Positions 16,092-26,791 of a stretch of DNA of 64,000 nt are shown here, piece by piece (within the stretch, counting starts at the first letter, position 1; each line of letters opens with the position of its first letter). This DNA is from Actinomyces ruminicola. GTDB taxonomy: Bacteria; Actinomycetota; Actinomycetes; Actinomycetales; Actinomycetaceae. The stretch is taken from positions 1 to 64,000 of the forward strand of contig NZ_FNIM01000013.1 in NCBI RefSeq assembly GCF_900103885.1, given 5' to 3'. The position numbers and the translations under genes were made by a program. The notes under the pieces are model-generated. The model saw only the letters and a program-made list of their open reading frames with translations, was not told the DNA's origin and ran no database searches.

Positions 16092-19000
16092 GTGCGCCAC
16101 CGCCACCGATCCGTACGCCCTGAACAACAGATCCGCCGCCCGCTGGCCGCTGCCGCAGCTGCCCTCACCGCCGTGGCCCTGCTCGCCCCGGCGGCCGCTG
16201 CGCCCGCCGACACCGACACCCCGGCCGCCGCCTCCGCGATCCCGTCCGTCCCTGACACCGACGCCGTCGCGAGCACCAAGATCACCCGTGACATCACCCT
16301 GCCGGACGGGTCCGACGCCGAGGCCATCGAGAACCGCTGGTTCGTCGAGCTCGCCTCGCCCGCCGTCGCCGACGGCGGGGACGCGGCCACCGTCGCCGCC
16401 GAGCAGGACCAGCTGGCCGCCGCCATCCGCGACGCGGGCATCGACGCCGAGGTCACCACCGCATACGGGGACCTGTGGAACGGCGTCGCCCTTGCGGTTG
16501 ACGACTCCGCCATCGAGTCCCTGGCCGAGCTGGACGAGGTGGTCTCCATCCAGCCCGTCGTCCGCATCCCACAGCCCGCTGAGGAGGCCTCCGCCGACTC
16601 ACGCACCGATGCCGAGCAGGCCGAGGGGGTGCTCACCCCGCAGATGACCACGGCGCTGGATCTGACCGGCGCCGACCTCGCCCACTCCGAACTCGGCTAC
16701 ACGGGCGACGGCATCAAGATCGGCATCATCGACTCCGGCGTCGACTACGACCACGTCGAGTTCGGCGGCACCGGCACCGCCGGCACCGAGACCACCGAGG
16801 GCGACGGCTCCACCAGCTTCCCCAACGCCAAGGTCACGGCCGGCTATGACTTCGTCGGTGACGCCTACGGCGACCCGACCGTGGCCGCGCAGGACGCTCA
16901 GGCCGCCTTCAAGCCCGTACCGGACGCCTACCCGGACGACTGCTCCGGTCACGGCAGCCACGTCGCCGGTATCGCCGCCGCCCAGGGGACGGCCGGCACC
17001 GCGGAGATCACCGGCGTCGCCCCCGACGCCGAGATCGGCGCCTACCGGGTCTTCGGCTGCCAGGGCAGCTCCAACGCCGAGGTCATGGCCGCCGCCATGC
17101 AGCAGGCCGCCGCCGACGGCATGGACGTCATCAACCTGTCCGTCAGCGCCGACTACATGGTCGTCACGGGCTATCCCATCACCGCCTCCGCCGAGTCCCT
17201 CGCCGCCCAGGGCGTCATCATCACCGCCTCCCAGGGCAACGCCGGCGAATCCGGAGTCTGGACCCTGGGCGCCCCCGCCGCCGCCACGCACGTGCTGGCC
17301 GCCGGCAGCGTCGACAACACCATCGCGCTGAGCCACTACCTGACCGTCTCCTCCGCCGGCACCAGTGAGAAGTTCCTCTACGCCACCGCCGAGGGCGGCA
17401 CCGCCTCCGTAACCCGCGACGACGACGCCCACTACCCGCTCATCGCCTCCGGGGATCCCGCGGCCGACGGCGGAGACGAGGCCGCCGACCCCTCCCTGCT
17501 GTGCCGGCCGGTCGACGCCGACGCCTTCGCCGGGAAGATCGTGCTGGTGCGCCGCGGCGGCTGCGACTTCTACACCAAGGCCGCCAATGCCCAGGCCGCC
17601 GGCGCGGTCGGCGTCGTCTTCGACAACTCCGCCCCCGGCCAGCTCGGCGTCACCCTGACCAGCAGCGACGGCGGCGTCATCTCCATCCCCGTCGTCGCCG
17701 TCGACCAGGCGTCCGGCGACGCCATCCGCGCCGCGCTGGCCGACGACTCCCAGCTGACCTTCGCCGAGGAACCCGCGGAGTTCAACATCGCCACCGGGGG
17801 GAAGGTCTCCGCCTTCAGCGCCTGGGGGCTGAACACCGACCTCGGCCTGAAGCCCGACGTCGTCGCCCCCGGCGGCTACATCTGGTCCACCTGGCCGCTG
17901 GAGGACGGCGGCTACCGCTCCGCCTCCGGCACCTCCATGGCCGCCCCCTACCTGGCCGGCTCGGTGGCCCTCATCCTGCAGGCGCACCCCGAGATTCGGG
18001 ACGCCTCCGGCACCGGTCCGGTCGACGAGGTCGCCTGGCGGCTGCGCTCCACCGCCACCCCACTGGCCTGGTCGGGCGCCGACGACGCCGCGCTGCTCGA
18101 ACCCGTCGCCCACCAGGGCGCCGGCCTGATCGACGTCGACGCCGCCATCGGCGCCACCACCTCCGTCAGCGCCTCCGTGCTAAACCTCGGCGAGTCCGAG
18201 CACTACCCGGACGGCAACACGCAGGAGGTCACCCTGACCAACCGGGCCTCCCGGCCCGTCACCTACTCCCTGTCGCACGCCGACGCCGTCACCGTCACCG
18301 GAGCCGCCTCGGCGCCCGAGCAGGGGACCTCCACGCCGGCCGCCGTCTCCAGCGACGGCACCACCATCACCGTGCCGGCGGGTGGCTCGGAGACCCTCAC
18401 GGTCACCATCACCGCGCCTGCAGACGCCGCCGACGGCGACCTCTACGGCGGCTGGCTGGTGCTGACCCCCGACGGCGGCGGGGACGCGGTTCGCATCCCG
18501 TACGCGGGGGTGGCCGGCAACCTCGCCGCCGCGCAGGTCTTCGGCGACGCCACCGCCGTCGTCGACCTGGACGGGAAGGCCGTGAACACCGGCCGGTACG
18601 TGTTCGGCGACTCCACCCGCACCAGCGAGGGCGCCTACGAGGACCTGCCGGCGGTGCTCATCGAGCCGCTGATCCCCTACCGCGGCGCCGTCCTGGAGGT
18701 CTCGCGGGTCTACAACGACGGCACCGTCAGCTACCTGGGTCCGGCCGCCTACGACACCGAATGGCGCGTGCGCGGCCAGAACCCCGCCTTCGTGTGGTCC
18801 GGCGGCTACTACGACGCCGACGGCGCCATCCAGCAGGCGCCCACCGGTGACTACCAGCTGACCGTGCGGGTGTGCCCGGTCGGTGGCGACGGCACGGAGG
18901 CGACCGACTGGGCCACCTGGACCTCCCCGGAGATCGCCATCGACTGGAAGACCGACGGCTACCTGCCCCAGTCCGCCTTGACGGCGGTCTCGCCCGACGG

Positions 19001-19649
19001 GGCCGGCGTGGACGACAACATCTTCACCACCGTCGTCGCCGAGTCTGCCGAGGCCGGCTACGTGCTCGACCTCGGGGCCACCCATGACATGACCAAGTTC
19101 CACTACACCCCCGACCAGAGCGCCGGCGCCGCGCACGCCACGGGGATGACCGTGTACGTGTCCGCAGACGGGGAGAACTGGGAGTCGGTCGGCACGACGG
19201 AGATCGACGCCACCCGGTGGGCGCCCACGATCCTGGAGCTCGACCAGGCGGTGCGCGGGCGCTACGTGCGCTTCGACCTGACCAATGCCCGGTCGGGTGA
19301 GACCAGCGGCGTCAGCGCCGCCGAACTGCGCGTCGCCGGCGAGCAGGTCGCCGACCCGACGCCGTCCCCGACCTCGGATCCGTCCGCGGAGCCCACCGCA
19401 GCACCCAGCGCCGACCAGCCGAGCGCGCCGACGGGGTCAATGGGCTCCGGGAGCGCCGAGGATGCGATCGGCTCCTCGGCGGAGGGCGGCGCCCACCAGG
19501 CCGCGGCCACGGCAGCGGCGGCATCCACCACGGTCACCGGTCAGGCGCTGGCGCGCACCGGCGCATACACCGCTCTGGGCCTGGTGGCGCTGGCGCTGGT
19601 GATCGTCGGTGTCGCGCTGCTGTGGCTGCGCCGCCATCACCGCGTGTGA
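16092..19649 (+). CDS. Cell-wall-anchored subtilisin-like serine protease (S8)
   Basis: 1185 residues. GTG start with AGGAAGAAG upstream; signal peptide over residues 15-38 (LAAAAAALTAVALLAPAAAA). An inhibitor-I9-like propeptide region follows (residues about 75-165). The S8 triad is D214 (GIIDSGVDYDH), H287 (SGHGSHVAG) and S615 (SGTSMAAP). A PA domain is inserted between H and S (RPVDADAFAGKIVLVRRGGC). After the protease come Fn3-like/Fn5-like segments, a discoidin-like region around residue 1010-1080 (VYVSADGENWESVG; RYVRFDL), and a Pro/Ser/Thr linker. It ends with a sorting signal, LARTG, a hydrophobic helix and RRHHRV, so sortase would fix it to peptidoglycan. Such enzymes (C5a-peptidase/lactocepin type) degrade host or environmental proteins. 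A strong hairpin terminator follows. Confidence 0.93.
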   Translation: MRHRHRSVRPEQQIRRPLAAAAAALTAVALLAPAAAAPADTDTPAAASAIPSVPDTDAVASTKITRDITLPDGSDAEAIENRWFVELASPAVADGGDAATVAAEQDQLAAAIRDAGIDAEVTTAYGDLWNGVALAVDDSAIESLAELDEVVSIQPVVRIPQPAEEASADSRTDAEQAEGVLTPQMTTALDLTGADLAHSELGYTGDGIKIGIIDSGVDYDHVEFGGTGTAGTETTEGDGSTSFPNAKVTAGYDFVGDAYGDPTVAAQDAQAAFKPVPDAYPDDCSGHGSHVAGIAAAQGTAGTAEITGVAPDAEIGAYRVFGCQGSSNAEVMAAAMQQAAADGMDVINLSVSADYMVVTGYPITASAESLAAQGVIITASQGNAGESGVWTLGAPAAATHVLAAGSVDNTIALSHYLTVSSAGTSEKFLYATAEGGTASVTRDDDAHYPLIASGDPAADGGDEAADPSLLCRPVDADAFAGKIVLVRRGGCDFYTKAANAQAAGAVGVVFDNSAPGQLGVTLTSSDGGVISIPVVAVDQASGDAIRAALADDSQLTFAEEPAEFNIATGGKVSAFSAWGLNTDLGLKPDVVAPGGYIWSTWPLEDGGYRSASGTSMAAPYLAGSVALILQAHPEIRDASGTGPVDEVAWRLRSTATPLAWSGADDAALLEPVAHQGAGLIDVDAAIGATTSVSASVLNLGESEHYPDGNTQEVTLTNRASRPVTYSLSHADAVTVTGAASAPEQGTSTPAAVSSDGTTITVPAGGSETLTVTITAPADAADGDLYGGWLVLTPDGGGDAVRIPYAGVAGNLAAAQVFGDATAVVDLDGKAVNTGRYVFGDSTRTSEGAYEDLPAVLIEPLIPYRGAVLEVSRVYNDGTVSYLGPAAYDTEWRVRGQNPAFVWSGGYYDADGAIQQAPTGDYQLTVRVCPVGGDGTEATDWATWTSPEIAIDWKTDGYLPQSALTAVSPDGAGVDDNIFTTVVAESAEAGYVLDLGATHDMTKFHYTPDQSAGAAHATGMTVYVSADGENWESVGTTEIDATRWAPTILELDQAVRGRYVRFDLTNARSGETSGVSAAELRVAGEQVADPTPSPTSDPSAEPTAAPSADQPSAPTGSMGSGSAEDAIGSSAEGGAHQAAATAAAASTTVTGQALARTGAYTALGLVALALVIVGVALLWLRRHHRV

Positions 19650-19655
19650 CGATCG

Positions 19656-19709
19656 CCCCGATGCGGCCGCGGGGGAGGCGCACGTCCTCCGGCCGCGGCC
19701 GCATCGGGG
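19656..19709 (+). terminator. Hairpin terminator after the subtilase gene
   Basis: Perfect 15-bp arms CCCCGATGCGGCCGC (19656-19670) and its complement (19695-19709), starting 7 bases after the stop codon. There is no T-tract, as is usual in high-G+C actinobacteria. Confidence 0.7.
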
Positions 19710-19811
19710 GCGCGGTCCCCGCTCGGGCTGAGGCTGTGCGAAGGCTCACGGGCTGAGGATTTGTGGGCCGCCGGTTCGCCGGGTAATGTTCCGGGTTGTC
19801 CGAACCGGATT

Positions 19812-19884
19812 GCGCCAGTAGCTCAATGGATAGAGCATCTGACTACGGATCAGAAGGTTGGGGGTTCGAGTCCCTTCTGGCGCA
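19812..19884 (+). tRNA. tRNA-Arg (anticodon ACG)
   Basis: Acceptor stem GCGCCAG / CTGGCGC with discriminator A, D arm GCTCAATGGATAGAGC, anticodon loop CTACGGA reading ACG, T arm GGGGTTCGAGTCCC. 73 bases, CCA not encoded. A TAATGT -10 box lies about 25 bases upstream. Confidence 0.96.
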
Positions 19885-19888
19885 CTGA

Positions 19889-19930
19889 CGCCCCGTCATC
19901 GGCTGAATAGTCGGTGTTGCGGGGCGTTTT
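19889..19930 (+). terminator. Terminator after tRNA-Arg
   Basis: CGCCCCG (19889-19895) pairs with CGGGGCG (19920-19926) and is followed by TTTT, four bases after the tRNA end. Confidence 0.7.
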
Positions 19931-20082
19931 CCATGCCCACACGGGCATGCCGCTCGTCTCCGCGGTGGGCTGCTTGACGGCACCGTCGGCGGAGGCGCCG
20001 TCGGGAAGCCGCGCGCTCAGGATCCCTGCCCGGCTCCCGGCCCACCTACCTGAAATCACCTGCACAACAACGAAAGGTCCCC

Positions 20083-20814
20083 ATGGCCCCCCTGTCCAAG
20101 CGCCTCGGCGCCGAGTTCCTCGGCACCTTCTGGCTCGTCTTCGCCGGCTGCGGCTCCGCCGTCCTCGCCGCCACCGCTCTGACCGACTCCGACTTCCCGG
20201 TCGGCATCGGCTACCTCGGCGTGGCCCTGGCCTTCGGCCTGGCCGTGACCACCATGGCCTACGCCGTCGGCGCCGTCTCCGGCGGCCACTTCAACCCCGC
20301 CGTCACCCTGGGACTGGCCGTCGCCGGCCGCTTCTCCTGGAAGGACGTCCTGCCCTACTGGTGCATCCAGGTCATCGCCGGCCTGGTGGGTGGCGGCGTC
20401 CTGTACGCCATCGCCTCCGGCACCGACAGCTTCGACGTGGCCGCCAACGGGTTCGCCGCCAACGGCTACGGCGAGCACTCCCCGCACGGTTACGGGCTGG
20501 CCGCCGGCTTCATCTGCGAGCTGGTCATGACCGCGATCTTCCTGATCGTCATCCTCGGCGCCACCGACTCCCGCGCCCCCAAGGGCTTCGCCCCGCTGGC
20601 CATTGGTGCGACGCTGACCCTCATCCTGCTGGTGTCCATCCCGGTCACCAACGCCTCGGTCAACCCGGCCCGCTCCATCGCCGTCGCCTTCGAGGCCGGC
20701 AACGGCGCCCCGGGCCAGCTGTGGCTGTTCATCGTCGCCCCGCTCCTGGGCGCCGCGATCGCCGGCTTCAGCTACGCCTTCCTGGTCGGCAAGGACCCCG
20801 AGCAGAACGCCTGA
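20083..20814 (+). CDS. aqpZ: Aquaporin (MIP family), AqpZ-like
   Basis: 243 residues, six membrane helices and the two half-helix NPA loops: [10 protein letters not shown] (about residue 68) and [13 protein letters not shown] (about residue 190). The ar/R-type residues (the Arg after the second NPA; a His in YWCIQVIAG context) and the short loops fit water-selective AqpZ rather than glycerol facilitators, but selectivity is not proven by sequence. It would equilibrate water across the membrane. CGAAAGG precedes the ATG; a hairpin terminator follows at 20863. The gene stands alone. Confidence 0.93.
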   Translation: MAPLSKRLGAEFLGTFWLVFAGCGSAVLAATALTDSDFPVGIGYLGVALAFGLAVTTMAYAVGAVSGGHFNPAVTLGLAVAGRFSWKDVLPYWCIQVIAGLVGGGVLYAIASGTDSFDVAANGFAANGYGEHSPHGYGLAAGFICELVMTAIFLIVILGATDSRAPKGFAPLAIGATLTLILLVSIPVTNASVNPARSIAVAFEAGNGAPGQLWLFIVAPLLGAAIAGFSYAFLVGKDPEQNA

Positions 20815-20862
20815 GTCCCGCCGCGTAGCGGCCCGGCCTCGGCCGGCCCACACGCGGAAGAC

Positions 20863-20915
20863 GGCCCCTCACGACCCCGCCCCCGTCACCTACGGGGAGC
20901 CGGGCGTGAGGGGCC
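20863..20915. terminator. Hairpin terminator after aqpZ
   Basis: 11-bp arms GGCCCCTCACG (20863-20873) and CGTGAGGGGCC (20905-20915), 50 bases after the aqpZ stop and before the guaB1 promoter. Confidence 0.65.
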
Positions 20916-20967
20916 ATGTGCTACCACCAGGACCACCAGGACCCTGTTGAGCCACCACTGTCCGCCG

Positions 20968-22425
<1,458 letters not shown>

Positions 22426-22483
22426 CCCTGCTCCCTCCCCGGCCCCGTACGGTGAACGCCGCCCCGCCCGCCGCCCCCGCCCG

Positions 22484-22527
22484 CCGAGATCGGTAGAAGT
22501 TACGTGCTGAGATCGGTAGAAATGGCG
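22484..22527 (+). repeat. Family-1 double-dyad repeat, copy b
   Basis: CCGAGATCGGTAGAAGTTAC then CTGAGATCGGTAGAAATGG, two dyads 23 bases apart, between the convergent guaB1 and metB-like genes. Confidence 0.8.
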
Positions 22528-22555
22528 GCGGACCCGGACGGGTCCGCATCACCGC

Positions 22556-23788
22556 TCACGCCGTGGTGTCCGCCCGCTCCAGCGCCTGGTCCAGGTCGGC
22601 GACCAGATCCTCGGCGTCCTCGATGCCCACGCTCAGCCGCAGCAGCTGGTCACTCAGCCCGTAGGCGGCGCGGGTGGTGGGCGGCACGTCCGCATGCGTC
22701 TGCACGCTCGGACACGTCACCAGCGACTCCACCCCGCCCAGCGACTCGGCGAAGGTGAACACTCCCACCGTCCCCAAGAAGGCCGCCACGTCGACGCCGT
22801 CGGCCGGCTCGAAGGACACCATGCCCGAGCGCCCCGGATACAGCACCCGCGTAACCCGTGCGTCGGCGCGTAGAAACTCGACTATCCTCCGGGCGTTGGC
22901 CTCATGCCGCTCCATCCGCAGCGACAGCGTCTTCAGCCCGCGCAGCAGCAGGAACGCGTCGAAGGGGCCCAGCGTCGCACCGGTGGTGTTCAGCTGGTAC
23001 TGGAGCCGCTCGCCCAGAGCCGGATCGGCGACGACGACGGCGCCCGCCATCACGTCGTTGTGCCCGGCCAGGTACTTGGTGGCCGAGTAGACGGCCACGT
23101 CCGCCCCCAGCTCCAGCGGCCGGCAGATCACCGGCGTGTAGAAGGTGTTGTCGACCGCCAGCAGCGCGCCGCCCGCGTGTGCCCAGTCGGCCACCCGCGC
23201 AATGTCCAGCTGCGTCATCATCGGGTTGGTGGGGGACTCGACGAGCACCAGGGCGGCGGGGCGGCGCAGCGCCTCACGCAGGCCCGCCTCGCCGACGACG
23301 AAGTCCACCGTGTAGGCGCCGTCGTCGGCCAAGCACTTCAAGTACCGGTAGGTGCCGCCGTACAGGTCCTCCAGGGCGACGATCCGCGATCCGTACGGCG
23401 CCAGCGCCGTGACCGCCAACTGCACCGCCGCCATCCCGGAGGCCAGGGCGAATCCGGCCGTGCCGCCGTCGAGCCGGGCCAGGGAGTCCTGGAGCACGTC
23501 GCGGGTGGGGGAGGCGGTCCGCGTGTAGTCGTAGCCGGTGGAGGCCCCCAGCCCTGGGTGCCCGAAGGCCGTCGACAGGTGGATCGGCGTCGTAATGGCG
23601 CCCGTGGCGGGGTCGGTGCCGGTGCCCACATGCGCCAGGACGGTGTCGAGCCGCCAGGGGGTGGGGGAGGCCGTCCAGGTGGGGTGGTGCTGGAGCGGCG
23701 CGGTGCGACACCCGGGATGATCGACGGCGGGGGCGACGACGGCCTCGGGGGAGGGCGCGGGGCCGACGACGGATTCGGTAATGCTCAT
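22556..23788 (-). CDS. Cystathionine gamma-synthase-like PLP enzyme
   Basis: 410 residues, Cys/Met-metabolism PLP enzyme. The fold landmarks are GFALASGMAAVQLAV, the PLP aspartate in the LLAVDNTF motif, and the PLP lysine in VYSATKYLAGHNDVMAG. The family makes or splits cystathionine in transsulfuration; gamma-synthase (MetB) is the best guess because a PatB/MalY-type C-S lyase gene sits directly upstream on the same strand, giving the two steps from an activated homoserine to homocysteine. Cystathionine gamma-lyase is an alternative. A 30-residue N-terminal extension precedes the conserved TVLAHVGTGTDPATGAITTP segment, so the true start may be later. Family-1 repeats flank it on both sides. 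Confidence 0.88.
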   Translation of the reverse strand: MSITESVVGPAPSPEAVVAPAVDHPGCRTAPLQHHPTWTASPTPWRLDTVLAHVGTGTDPATGAITTPIHLSTAFGHPGLGASTGYDYTRTASPTRDVLQDSLARLDGGTAGFALASGMAAVQLAVTALAPYGSRIVALEDLYGGTYRYLKCLADDGAYTVDFVVGEAGLREALRRPAALVLVESPTNPMMTQLDIARVADWAHAGGALLAVDNTFYTPVICRPLELGADVAVYSATKYLAGHNDVMAGAVVVADPALGERLQYQLNTTGATLGPFDAFLLLRGLKTLSLRMERHEANARRIVEFLRADARVTRVLYPGRSGMVSFEPADGVDVAAFLGTVGVFTFAESLGGVESLVTCPSVQTHADVPPTTRAAYGLSDQLLRLSVGIEDAEDLVADLDQALERADTTA

Positions 23789-23861
23789 GAGTGCTTTCTG
23801 GCTGTATATGGGTGATGACCGGTTTGGATGCGTTGCTCGTGCCGGTCTCAGCGAGCCTTTT

Positions 23862-23921
23862 CGACCGATTTCGGTGCGTAACTTCTACCGATCTCGATGG
23901 TTATAACGACCGATCTCGGTG
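23862..23921 (-). repeat. Family-1 repeat, copy c, three dyads and overlapping a coding end
   Basis: Minus strand shows three CGA-rich dyads (ACCGAGATCGGTCG, CGAGATCGGTAGAAGTTACG and CCGAAATCGGTCG). It spans the 3' end of the patB-like gene: the final residues THRDRSL and the TAA stop at 23901-23903 are encoded by the first dyad. Confidence 0.7.
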
Positions 23922-25211
23922 AGTGGGGGCGGCGGGGCGGGTGAGCCGGGAGTGGACGGCGATCTCCAGACGATCCAGTGCCTCGTCCAGGGTGGCCCGC
24001 GGGCAGGCGATGTTCAGCCGGGTGAAGCCCGCGCCGCCGGTGCCGAACAGGGCGCCGTCGTCGAGCCACAGGCCGGCCTCGCCGGTGATGAAGTCGTCCA
24101 GCTCCGCTGCGGTCAGGCCCGCGCTCTCCAGCAGCCCGGAGCAGTCCAGCCACAGCAGGTAGGTGCCCTCGCAGGGGGAGACCTCGATGCCGGGCACCCG
24201 CTCCAGGCGGCGGACGAGGTGGCGGCGCGTGTACTCGATATGGCGGCGCAGGGCGTCCAGCCAGGCGTCGCCGGACTTGTAGGCGGCCTGGCAGGCCGTC
24301 AGCCCCAGCACGTTGGGCTGGGAGTATCCGGCGGCGCCGAGGGCGTTGCGGAAGCGGGCGCGCAGGTCGGGGCCGGCAATGAGGATATTGGCCACCTGCA
24401 GCCCGGCCAGGTTGAAGGACTTCGACGGCGAGGTGCAGGTGACGGTGCGGGCGGCGGCGTCGGCGGACAGCGAGGCGAAGGGCGTGGTGCGGCGCCCGGG
24501 CAGGGCCAGGTCCGCGTGCACCTCGTCGGAGACCACCAGCACGTCGTGGCGGGCGGCCACCTCGGCCAGCTCCTTCAACTCGGCACGGCTCCACACCCGC
24601 CCGACCGGGTTGTGCGGATTGCACAGGAGCAGCAGGCGGGCGCCGGTAGCGGTCAGCACAGCCTCCAGGGCACCCAGGTCGCGCCGGTAGACGCCGTCGC
24701 CGCCGCGCACCAGCGGGGCGGGGGCGACCACGCGCCCCTGCTGCTCGACCACCTCCCGGAACGGGTAGTAGACGGGCTCCTCAATGACGACGGCGTCGCC
24801 CGGCTCGGTCAGGGCGCGCACCGCCGTCGCCAGTGCGGGCACGACCCCGGGGGTGATGACGTTCCACGCCGGGTCGATGCGCCAGTCGTAGCGGCGGGCG
24901 AACCAGGCGGCCAGCGTGGCGTCGTAGGCGGCGTCGGGCTCGGTGTAGCCGAAGATGCCGTGCCGCACCCGCCACAGCAGGGCGTTGATGACGCAGGGGG
25001 CGGTGGCGTGGTCCATGTCCGCCACCCACAGTGGCAGGGCGGTGGTGGGGCGGCCGCGGCTGGCGGCGCAGTCCCACTTGAGGCTGGCGGTGCCGGTGCG
25101 ATCGTGGACGACGTCGAAGGGGGAGCTGGAGGCGGTCGGGGCGGCTAGGGGCGCGGTGGGCTCCGCTGCGGCGTCGAAGTCCTGGAGCCCGGTGGGGACG
25201 AAGGTGGTCAT
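23901..25211 (-). CDS. MalY/PatB-type C-S beta-lyase (aminotransferase fold)
   Basis: 436 residues, class I/II aminotransferase fold. The MalY/PatB hallmarks are LPLWVADMDHATAPCVINAL near the start, HGIFGYTEPD, LLLLCNPHNPVGRVW, DEVHADLALPGRRTTPFASL, and the PLP lysine in SPSKSFNLAGLQ. Family members cleave cystathionine to homocysteine, pyruvate and ammonia, and some act as regulators. It is upstream of the metB-like gene on the same strand (113 bases apart), so the two probably form a methionine pathway unit. The N-terminal 35 residues are poorly conserved. Its last residues are encoded inside a family-1 repeat, suggesting the repeat has replaced or extended the original C-terminus. Confidence 0.88.
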   Translation of the reverse strand: MTTFVPTGLQDFDAAAEPTAPLAAPTASSSPFDVVHDRTGTASLKWDCAASRGRPTTALPLWVADMDHATAPCVINALLWRVRHGIFGYTEPDAAYDATLAAWFARRYDWRIDPAWNVITPGVVPALATAVRALTEPGDAVVIEEPVYYPFREVVEQQGRVVAPAPLVRGGDGVYRRDLGALEAVLTATGARLLLLCNPHNPVGRVWSRAELKELAEVAARHDVLVVSDEVHADLALPGRRTTPFASLSADAAARTVTCTSPSKSFNLAGLQVANILIAGPDLRARFRNALGAAGYSQPNVLGLTACQAAYKSGDAWLDALRRHIEYTRRHLVRRLERVPGIEVSPCEGTYLLWLDCSGLLESAGLTAAELDDFITGEAGLWLDDGALFGTGGAGFTRLNIACPRATLDEALDRLEIAVHSRLTRPAAPTHRDRSL

Positions 25212-25232
25212 GATGCTTCCTATAAGGCCTGG

Positions 25233-25286
25233 GCCGCCATATCAACCGATCTCGGCACGTGATTTCTACCGATCTCGGCGAGGCGG
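25233..25286 (-). repeat. Family-1 double-dyad repeat, copy d
   Basis: Minus strand CCGAGATCGGTAGAAATCAC then CCGAGATCGGTTGATATGG, in the region just upstream of the patB-like gene, so this gene is bracketed by repeats. The remaining DNA to 25621 holds nothing I recognise. Confidence 0.75.
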
Positions 25287-25621
25287 GTGCACGTCGTGGC
25301 GGCGAGGATGATTAACGGGAGGTTTGAACGCGGGCCGCACGGATCGGGCGGCAGCGGAGTACGACGAGCGCCTTTGGAATACCGGGCAACTCGGACTCTG
25401 ACCGTTATCTTGAAACAGCGACGGCTGGCGCTGTCAGCGCATCTGCATTCGACGCATGCTTTCGGCGCGCACCATCAGGGCACGGGTCGTGGGCGTCGAA
25501 GCGATCATGGGGCGAGGCTAGCGTCACCGGCGCCGGACCTGTCAAGGCTTGCCGGGATGCGGACTTCCAGCGGGGTTGGATTCCGTGGCGTGGCGGTGGC
25601 TCGCGTGGGGTCTGTCGGAGC

Positions 25622-25734
25622 GTCTACTACGCCACTTCACCGTTGGGTACGCCGGTTAGGGGTCTACTGAATGGCTCGTAGGCCTTCAGCAGACCCCTAA
25701 CCGGCGTAGTAGACCTCTATGTGGCGTAGCAAAC
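25622..25734. repeat. Family-3 nested-box hairpin element, copy 1
   Basis: The left arm has GTCTACTACGCCACTT and GTACGCCGGTTAGGGGTCTA; the right arm has the complement CTAACCGGCGTAGTAGAC and a further TGGCGTAGCAAAC. The centre is a hairpin CTGAA ... TTCAGCAGACC. About 113 bp, close to the copies at 40684 and 58154. It lies 33 bases beyond the 3' end of the TetR gene. Confidence 0.8.
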
Positions 25735-25767
25735 GAGCGGGCCGACTACGGCCGCACGCCCACGGCG

Positions 25768-26586
25768 TCATTCATCCAGGCCGCGCGGCTGCGGAACCGG
25801 CGTCGACAGGCGGGCCAGCAGGGTAGGCAGGGTGCGGCCCAGGAAGGCGGTCAGGTCGGAGCTGTCCGCGGCCCCGGCGCCCGCTACGTCCACGGTGTCA
25901 AGGTCGCCGTTCGCCGCGGCGGCGTCGAGCGCCATGCGCATGGAGCGAACGGCGGTGGCGAGAATGAGCTCGGTGGTGTCCTCGGGGCTGAGCAGGCACT
26001 CGCGGCCGATCGACGCCAGCCCCTCGACGAGCACTCCGACCAGATGCTGCTTGAAGGCGGCATAGCTCTCGCGCAGGGGGGAGGCCCCGGCGTTGGCATC
26101 CTCGGTGCGCGCGATGTAGGCGGCGAACTCGTGCTGCAGCAGGAAAACCTCGCGCGAGATCGGCATCGCCCCGAGCAGTCGGGAGGCCAGCTCCGCCAAC
26201 CCGGCGGTGAGCTCGGCGTCGGTCTCCGGGGCGGGCCTGTCGGGATCGCCCGGCATCGCCCCGGCCACGGAGCCGTCCACGAAGGCGATGATCGAGTCCC
26301 ACTGCTCCTCGGCCAGGCGCTGCACGAAGTGGTCCATGTCGGTGAAGTTGGAGTAGAAGGCCCCACGGGTGAAGCCGGCCCGGGAGCAGATGTCGCCCAC
26401 GGAGGTGCCGCCGATGCCCTTGTCCGCGATCAGCTCGCGGCCGGCGGCCAGCAGCAGCGCCTGCGTCTGGGCGCGCCGCTCGGAGGGGGCGACGCCGATC
26501 AGCCGCCGCACCGCCGCCCGGCGGGCCGACAGGCGCGCGCCGGCCGCCTCAATGAAGTCCTCCGCCTGTTCCCTACTCGTGCTCAT
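25768..26586 (-). CDS. TetR/AcrR-family transcriptional regulator
   Basis: 272 residues. The N-terminal DNA-binding domain is typical (RRAQTQALLLAAGRELIAD, then SVGDICSRAGFTRGAFYSNF, residues about 35-80), and the C-terminal 180 residues form the usual divergent ligand/dimer domain. It is divergent from the YhgE/Pip gene, and the 205 bases between hold two perfect palindromes suited to a TetR dimer, so it very likely controls YhgE and itself. The unusual 35-residue N-terminal extension (MSTSREQAEDFIEAAGARLS) precedes the HTH; a later start is possible. Confidence 0.9.
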   Translation of the reverse strand: MSTSREQAEDFIEAAGARLSARRAAVRRLIGVAPSERRAQTQALLLAAGRELIADKGIGGTSVGDICSRAGFTRGAFYSNFTDMDHFVQRLAEEQWDSIIAFVDGSVAGAMPGDPDRPAPETDAELTAGLAELASRLLGAMPISREVFLLQHEFAAYIARTEDANAGASPLRESYAAFKQHLVGVLVEGLASIGRECLLSPEDTTELILATAVRSMRMALDAAAANGDLDTVDVAGAGAADSSDLTAFLGRTLPTLLARLSTPVPQPRGLDE

Positions 26587-26717
26587 GTCCGGCTCATCAT
26601 GTCATTTCGCGCCGTCCTGTGTCATTCGCGACATTAGTGGCTACGGCGTTGAGAGTGTTTTCGGCTTCCCCCCGGGATTTCTTGCTCCGGCGCCCGGCGC
26701 CCTGCCAGGCTCACATG

Positions 26718-26757
26718 ATACAGGTCTGTATTGAAGGCGTCGATACACCTGTGTATC
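26718..26757. promoter_or_regulatory. Two TetR-type operators between tetR and yhgE
   Basis: Perfect palindromes ATACAG-GT-CTGTAT (26718-26731) and GATACAC-CT-GTGTATC (26742-26757), centres 25 bp apart, 35-75 bases before the YhgE start. They share the GATACA half-site. Their symmetry and place make them the likely binding sites of the divergent TetR protein. Confidence 0.7.
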
Positions 26758-26791
26758 GTCGGTCGGCGGAACTCAGGGAAGGCAGCTCAAG

